64,000 nucleotides of DNA from Linyphia triangularis. Taxonomy: Eukaryota; Arthropoda; Arachnida; Araneae; Linyphiidae. Position numbers and translations under genes: made by a program. The stretch spans positions 1,612,001 through 1,676,000 of the forward strand of contig OZ021730.1 in the NCBI GenBank assembly GCA_963978545.1, in the 5' to 3' direction. Below, piece by piece: positions 58,943-64,000 of the stretch (its first letter is position 1; the number at the start of each line of letters is the position of its first letter). Under the pieces are notes generated by a model. That model saw nothing but the letters and a program-made list of their open reading frames with translations. It was not told the origin of the DNA and ran no database searches.

Positions 58943-59598
58943 TTCATCGTTTGGTAGAATAATGAATCATATATCTGAGCCTTAGAATTGGGCACTTTGA
59001 AAATCCAAAACCCTTCCATACACGTCAAATTTGAAAGGCTGGTAATTAGATACATGTGTTGTGTACTTTAGCAGAAGAACCAGTCGCCTAACTGACCGCA
59101 TATACATTATGTTTAAAATATATAGATGGGCTGAGCGGAGTATACTGTAAATAAATAAAATTAATTTCTTAACAGATATAATTTTCGTTCATCCCTATAA
59201 CCAAATAATAAATTTTATAAAACAAGATACTTCTAACTACGTTACTTTATATTGCACTGAAAAAGTGCAGTGCCACAACTGCCAACAATGCCGAACCCTT
59301 CTTTCTTTAACATTTGAAATGTAATTTAGAAACAAAAGATGGGCAACATTGAAATCCTTTGCTTTTGGCCTCTCTTCCAAGGTACTAATTTGATCACGCT
59401 TGAGCTTTAGTTCAAATGATTAATGAATATTAGAGAGAGATTTCAAGGTTGATTAATGAATTAATCCCCTTTTTTTACATTTATGTTTGTGGCTTACTGT
59501 AAATTATTTTACCAACGTTTTAAACTAACTGCCGTGAATTAAAACCTTTCAAATAGAATCCTCAACTGTGCTTTCTTTTCTTTGCCCCAAAGAGTCTA
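58943..59598. other. Probable Iroquois 3' UTR/downstream region
   Basis: AT-rich DNA directly downstream (minus strand) of the Iroquois stop codon. No close AATAAA is seen on the minus strand; the nearest exact one reads at about 58790-58795, inside the LTR. It is therefore unclear where the transcript ends. Confidence 0.4.
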
Positions 59599-60779
59599 TC
59601 ATTGCGAATCATCCACTTCTTGAGTTCCCTTGTTTATCAAAATCGTATGATCAAACCTATCTGGAACGAAATATTCATTCCTCGATCCACCAGTGACGTA
59701 AGAAGGGGCCGCTTCCAGTGTCCTTCCCCTCGGGTAAATGTCCCCTACGCCACTGGGGTCGAGGAACTCAGTGGCGTAGGGCTGCATCATGCAAGAACCT
59801 CTTCCAGAGTCCAGACACTCCGCGGCTTCACATTTAGTAAAGCGGCAAGGGTCCTTGGTTCGAGTTCTGTCAGGGTTGATGTAAGCCTCGTTGTTAGTCC
59901 TGGTGTACTCCCTGTAGCAATCAGACTTCGGTACTTCAGGGCCGAAGGAGTGTTCCGCTTTATCAGCGCAGAACATTGTTGTGCAAACAGACAGTGGATG
60001 AGATTCCATTTTCCGACCGTCCTCCATGCAGAATGGCACTTGATGCTTGCTGATTGTTTCAGCACTCTCTTTGTGTCCACCGTCGGCACAAAACAGTGTC
60101 GGACAGTTGGTTTGTTGTTTGATATCTGATGTAAGCGCCGTTCGACTATCGTAAAACGAGTGTTGAGTCTGTTTCAAGTCTCCGTCCATTTTGCCATCGA
60201 TGCTGCTGCTGCTGCAGAACGGCACCTGCTTGATGTCACCAGAAGAAGCATCCATCTTTCGCTCGGCCTCCAGACAGAACATTTGAGGAGTCCTGTCCAG
60301 CTTCCGAGCCACTTCACCGCAGTACGGCAACTTGTCCAACTTCCGTCCTTGTACTTCGTCACAGTACATGCTTGAGCAGTTGGGCAGCGGGTGGGCTTGC
60401 TTGGCGTCGCAGCAGTTGGGCTTGGCATCAGTAGGATAGTCTTCTAAGCAGAAGTCCGACTGTAGAAGGGACCTTCTGATGGCAGGAGGACTGTCGGAGG
60501 TGGCAGTTCTCGCCAGGGACCAGATCTTTGGTCTGTTGAAGGGAGGCGGGTTGGAGGCGGCATTCTTCTCAGAGGTGGTAAAGTAACCGATTCTCCTGGA
60601 GGGACCTGGTGACTCCGAGCCACCGGAGTCCTCCTCGGAGCAGTGCTGTTGGGGTCTGTAGCAATCGAGGCTGAAGGGGGAATCCTTGGCGATGCTGCTT
60701 GGCGACTTGGGGGATGGTTGATGGGAACCGGATTCAAAAGGAAAATTGTGCTTCGGAGCTTCCTGCTGCTTCAAGAACT
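59599..60779 (-). CDS. Irx: Iroquois C-terminal exon with stop
   Basis: The acceptor TTTTTCTTCCTTAG ends at 60780. The first two bases complete a glutamate codon, then FLKQQEAPKHNFPFESG. The exon gives about 393 residues to the stop at 59601-59599. KIWSLARTATSDSPP lies about 85 residues in. From about residue 105 to 315 the tail has a run of related short phrases with a cysteine after an aromatic residue: LPYCGEVARKLD, MFCLEAERKMD, VPFCSSSSIDGKMD, LFCADGGHKES, VPFCMEDGRKME and MFCADKAEHSF. The C-terminus (RTLEAAPSYV onward) is not a motif I know. Other open frames over this exon on both strands are shadows. Confidence 0.92.
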
Positions 60780-61692
60780 CTAAGGAAGAAAAAGATTAAC
60801 CATAAAGAAGACAGTACGGATTGGAGGAGGAAAACAGAAAAAAGGTTGAGTTATTAAACACTAAACTTAATTGTTTTCTGATCAACTAACTTGTGTTGGT
60901 ATGGAGCATTAAAGGGTCAACGAAAAAGGAGTCCGCAAATTCATTTGTATTGTTGAGGATGAAACTTTAATATCAAACAAGAGTAACGAATTTTGTTCAA
61001 GATTAGTTTCTCTTTGGCATACTGAATGCAACTATTGGCCCTTTAAATCACTCAATCAAAGAAGAGTGCCATTTATTTGTTCAAATACAAATCGTCTCCT
61101 TGTTCACTGTCTTATTTGAAAGTCAATATTGAGATAGATGACAAAATTCCTCAAACAATGACTTTCTTATACTCATGTTCTCATTTGTATTAAGTTTCGT
61201 TTGTGTTTGGAATTATAAAATAATAATATTCAGAATGTGTAAAAATGTTCCACATTTTTTATACAATTTGTCAGTCATCTGGGTGTACGATCAAGTCTAT
61301 ATCAGCGAAGGCAGCCCTTTCTTAACAACTGGGTGTATCCTTTCCCTGGAACCTTCATTAATTCTGTGCGTTTAAATGTTCTAGTTTTCGTACACTTCCA
61401 TTTGATGTGCCCAGGGATAAAAAAAACTAGGAGTGAAGATATTTTTCGCAATTAAGAATTTAGCCCCATGGTTTTCAGTTTAGCATTCTCATCGTTTTCT
61501 CCGTGGTCTCTTGAACGGTTACGATCAAAGGCATATTATTTATCAAAGTGTTCGATATTATACTGAGCGTGAAGGGCCAACATTTATTAATCACATGCAA
61601 AGTAACCCGAAATTATCGGGGCATATAAAATTCGATAATTCCCATTGCGGTGTTTACAGAAATGCTAAATGAGAACGAGCAGTTTTCACCTC

Positions 61693-61728
<36 letters not shown>

Positions 61729-62084
61729 ATTTTGAAACATTTGAACATTTGTTGGTATTTATGAGAAACATTATGTGTTGATGACAAACGAAACATTTTT
61801 CAGTTAGGGTGGGGAAAAACAAATTTCTTCTGGGCATTAATGTCGCATCGGCCCTACTCTCAAGTATTTGTGAGTTATTTTGCCCAAAAGCTCTCTATGT
61901 CATCTTGTAATTAATGACAACACTACAAGCAAGATGTATTTGCTTATACTCTTTGTACATGTACTCTTTTGGTTTTACATCTATTATTTGCTGATCAAGT
62001 GAGTGTAATTTGTAGGTGAAACAATGGGACACTGTAATTGAGCTACGCTTTACGAAATATTATGGGTTAATTTTGAAATTTAAA
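60780..62084. other. Iroquois intron, proximal part
   Basis: No element recognised apart from an A-homopolymer at about 61697-61727. Confidence 0.5.
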
Positions 62085-62690
62085 TATTATAATCAATGGT
62101 TGGAATGATTTGCCACCAAATGTTGTAAATTCCGTGAGCGTAAAGAGTTTTAATACAAATACAAATAAAAAATTTAAGACCAACAACAGGGTTGGTCGAG
62201 TAAATATATATACACGTATATTAGAAATAGAAAATAATTTGCATACAATAGTTACAGGATCATACATACGATATAGAATAGTTACAGGATCATACACACA
62301 ATATACAATAGTTACGGTATAATACAATACAATATACATAATACTTGGATTACACTGGCAATAATTGGATTACACTGGCAATAATTGGATTACACTGGCC
62401 AGGTAAGTAACTTATATTTTGTGCTTTGTATATATATAATTTAGGTTATTTAGTTACTATATTTGGTTACTTATGTTTGCTTACTATTGGATTTTATAAA
62501 ATTTGTCAGCTTGCATTATGTCTTGCATTTTTCCAGTATGATTGTCAGATGCTGCGTCAACTTTTTATATTGTATTATTATGTATAATCCTGTAACTATT
62601 GAATATTGTATGATCCTGTAACTATTGTATATTGTATCTATGATAAATAACTATTGTGTGAAAATTCTATTTCTATATACGTTGATGGAA
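62085..62690. mobile_element. CR1-type LINE mosaic with inverted segment
   Basis: At 62090-62150 the plus strand encodes NGWNDLPPNVVNS-like RT C-terminal residues. From about 62150 to 62335 the same family's 3' end lies inverted (GACCAACAACAGGGTTGGTCG, then 'gttacaggatcatac' units). From about 62340 the plus orientation resumes with the 3' UTR (GGATTACACTGGC, 'ggttacttatgtttgc', 'gatcctgtaactattg') to 62690. A 22-base unit ending GGATTACACTGGC is tripled at 62341-62400 but single in the copy at 4640. Confidence 0.75.
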
Positions 62691-62704
62691 ATGTGTCCAA
62701 TAAT

Positions 62705-63045
62705 GCAGGGTGTCCAGTGAAGGACTCCCTGATTTTAAAATTAAATAACTCAAAAACAAAGATTGATAGAAGAATGAAGCAAAAAATAGAGTCATATTGA
62801 AAGCTATAAGAATCTGATACTAAATTTTCAAAATTAGTTACTAGAATTGCCATCTGGTGGCGCTGTTCTATAATACAGGGTGTCCAGCGAAGGACTCCCT
62901 CATTTTAAAATTAAATAACTCAAAAACAAAGATCGATAAGAGAATGAAGCAAAAAGTAGAGTCACATTGAAAGCTGTAAGAATCTGATACTAAATTTTCA
63001 AAATTAGTTACAAGTATTACCGACAGGTGGCATTGTACATGGTAG
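62705..63045. repeat. 170-bp tandem duplication
   Basis: CAGGGTGTCCAGYGAAGGAC occurs at 62706 and 62876, and the following 165 bases are nearly identical in both units ('actcaaaaacaaagatYgata', 'gaaagctRtaagaatctgatac'). An inverted, diverged copy of the same block follows at about 63235-63325. Confidence 0.88.
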
Positions 63046-63416
63046 TTCTTATGAAGAAAGAGTGCTTTGAAGCTCAGAGCGATCAGTTTTCGGACAGTTC
63101 CACTATTTATACGTAAAAGGAACTTGGATTGAATGCAATGAATGATTGCAAAGGACAAATTTCTAACATATTTTTAGAATTTTGCAACTACAGCGCCATC
63201 TGTTGGCAACATTTGTAAATACATTTGAAACTTTTGTTTCAGATTCCTAGAGCTTTCAAAATAACTATACTTTTTGTTTAATTCTTTTATCGATGTTTGT
63301 TTTTGAGTTTTCTAATTTTAACATCAAGCTTTTTAAAGTTTTCTAAATGCATTAGTTTTAACGATGCCATCTGTTGTTAAGACAGTTTTAATGTGTTAGT
63401 GTTAGGACATTGCCAC

Positions 63417-63561
63417 CTGTGATGTTGTCGCTGCTGTCGGGTGGTTCACGTGGCGAAGAACTGTCTCTGTCCTCTCCTTCACTCGTCTTGTTTCTCGGCT
63501 CCCACGTCATCTTATTCTCTTTCTTGAGACGACGACGAGCATTCGCAAACCACGTGGACAC
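63417..63561 (-). CDS. Irx: Iroquois exon with homeodomain helix 3
   Basis: The acceptor GTTGCGCAG ends at 63562 and the donor GTGGCAATG starts at 63416. The 145-nt exon enters in phase 0 at [20 protein letters not shown], then [20 protein letters not shown], and leaves after one base of a glutamate codon. WFAN is the recognition-helix core of TALE homeodomains. The acidic/serine stretch after EPRNK is usual for Iroquois. The rest of the homeodomain must be encoded by the next exon to the right, outside the window. Confidence 0.94.
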
Positions 63562-64000
63562 CTGCGCAACACACAGGAAAGGGCATTCAATTAGAATTCG
63601 ACAATCGGATCCTGCTCTATATTGTCACAAGCTTTTCACAGAAGAAATGATAAGGCAGTTTTTACTAAATAAAAACTATTATTTATTCTTCATTTCGAAG
63701 GCTAACCAAACTTTTTCGAACAACAGCACAATGGACAATACCCGAATTTTTTAAAAACGAATGAAATTGGTTTATATTTATGAAGAATTTCTTTCTGATT
63801 CCAATTATCTAAACAAACAAAAATTCTTTTAAAAAATTAGTTATTTAAATATTAAGAAAAGAAAATGCCTCTAAACCGAGCAAAATCGAGTCCGATCAAA
63901 ACACTCAGCAAAATCTGCGACGTCAAAGGTTGTACAGTTTCAATGGTTATCGTAAGGTTTCTGCCAAATAGTTGGCGTTGGTAGAGCATTGCCATATTCC
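63562..64000. other. Iroquois intron at the right edge
   Basis: Intronic by position; no feature recognised. Confidence 0.6.

Larger units (their letters stand above)
59599..64000 (-). other. Irx: Gene span: Iroquois-class homeobox gene (3' part)
   Basis: Two coding exons are in the window, 63561-63417 and 60779-59599, joined by a 2.6-kb GT-AG intron in matching phase (one base plus two). The first ends the TALE homeodomain ([22 protein letters not shown]), the signature of Iroquois proteins. The second carries KIWSLARTATS, the conserved block C-terminal to the homeodomain in Irx/araucan/mirror, and then a long cysteine-containing tail. Iroquois proteins are DNA-binding developmental transcription factors, usually clustered and surrounded by gene-poor regulatory DNA, as the 27-kb gene-free interval here would fit. 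Whether this is the araucan/caupolican or the mirror orthologue cannot be told from these exons. The N-terminal part is right of the window. Confidence 0.93.

Noticed and set aside
59602..60737. Overlapping open frames on both strands across the Iroquois exon (including a 175-codon plus-strand frame)
   Set aside because: They are shadows of the minus-strand coding exon, which has the Iroquois motifs and a correct splice phase.

Overview
This window is a piece of a repeat-rich, AT-rich metazoan nuclear genome, most likely an arthropod. It has short exons separated by kilobase introns with GT-AG borders, proteins closest to arthropod or animal families, and a very high load of non-LTR, LTR, DNA-transposon, Helitron-like and tRNA-SINE insertions. 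I cannot name the species from sequence alone. There are no bacterial operons, CRISPR arrays or rRNA genes.

Three host genes can be assembled exon by exon, with splice phases that agree at every junction. (1) Minus strand, 18573 down to 3571: an equilibrative nucleoside transporter of the ENT4/SLC29A4 (plasma membrane monoamine transporter) type. Six coding exons give 464 codons; the last exon lies left of the window. (2) Plus strand, 19381 to 32307: Ntf-2, nuclear transport factor 2. It is complete in four coding exons (131 aa), with a poly(A) signal 8 bases after the stop. It is head-to-head with ENT4, with about 0.8 kb between start codons. (3) Minus strand, from beyond the right edge to 59599: an Iroquois-class TALE homeobox gene. 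The window holds the exon with the end of the homeodomain and the long C-terminal exon.

Layout: 1-1420, 3' end of an RNase H-bearing non-LTR retrotransposon. 1.4-18.6 kb, ENT4 exons and introns with many nested transposons. 18.6-19.4 kb, shared 5' region. 19.4-32.3 kb, Ntf-2 with a large third intron full of hAT-like repeats and a 107-bp tandem array. 32.3-59.6 kb, a 27-kb gene-free interval consisting largely of nested mobile elements: TTAA-site and hAT-type MITEs, tRNA-SINEs, pogo, Helitron-like elements with internal tandem repeats, a gypsy pol fragment and a lone gypsy-type LTR. 59.6-64 kb, the Iroquois 3' part with a CR1-type mosaic in its intron.

The host genes are not a pathway. ENT4 moves solutes across the plasma membrane, Ntf-2 recycles RanGDP into the nucleus, and Iroquois is a developmental transcription factor. 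The most informative content of the window is the transposon stratigraphy. Five SINE copies and several hAT-type elements keep recognisable target-site duplications, and several insertions sit 20-50 bases from ENT4 splice donors.
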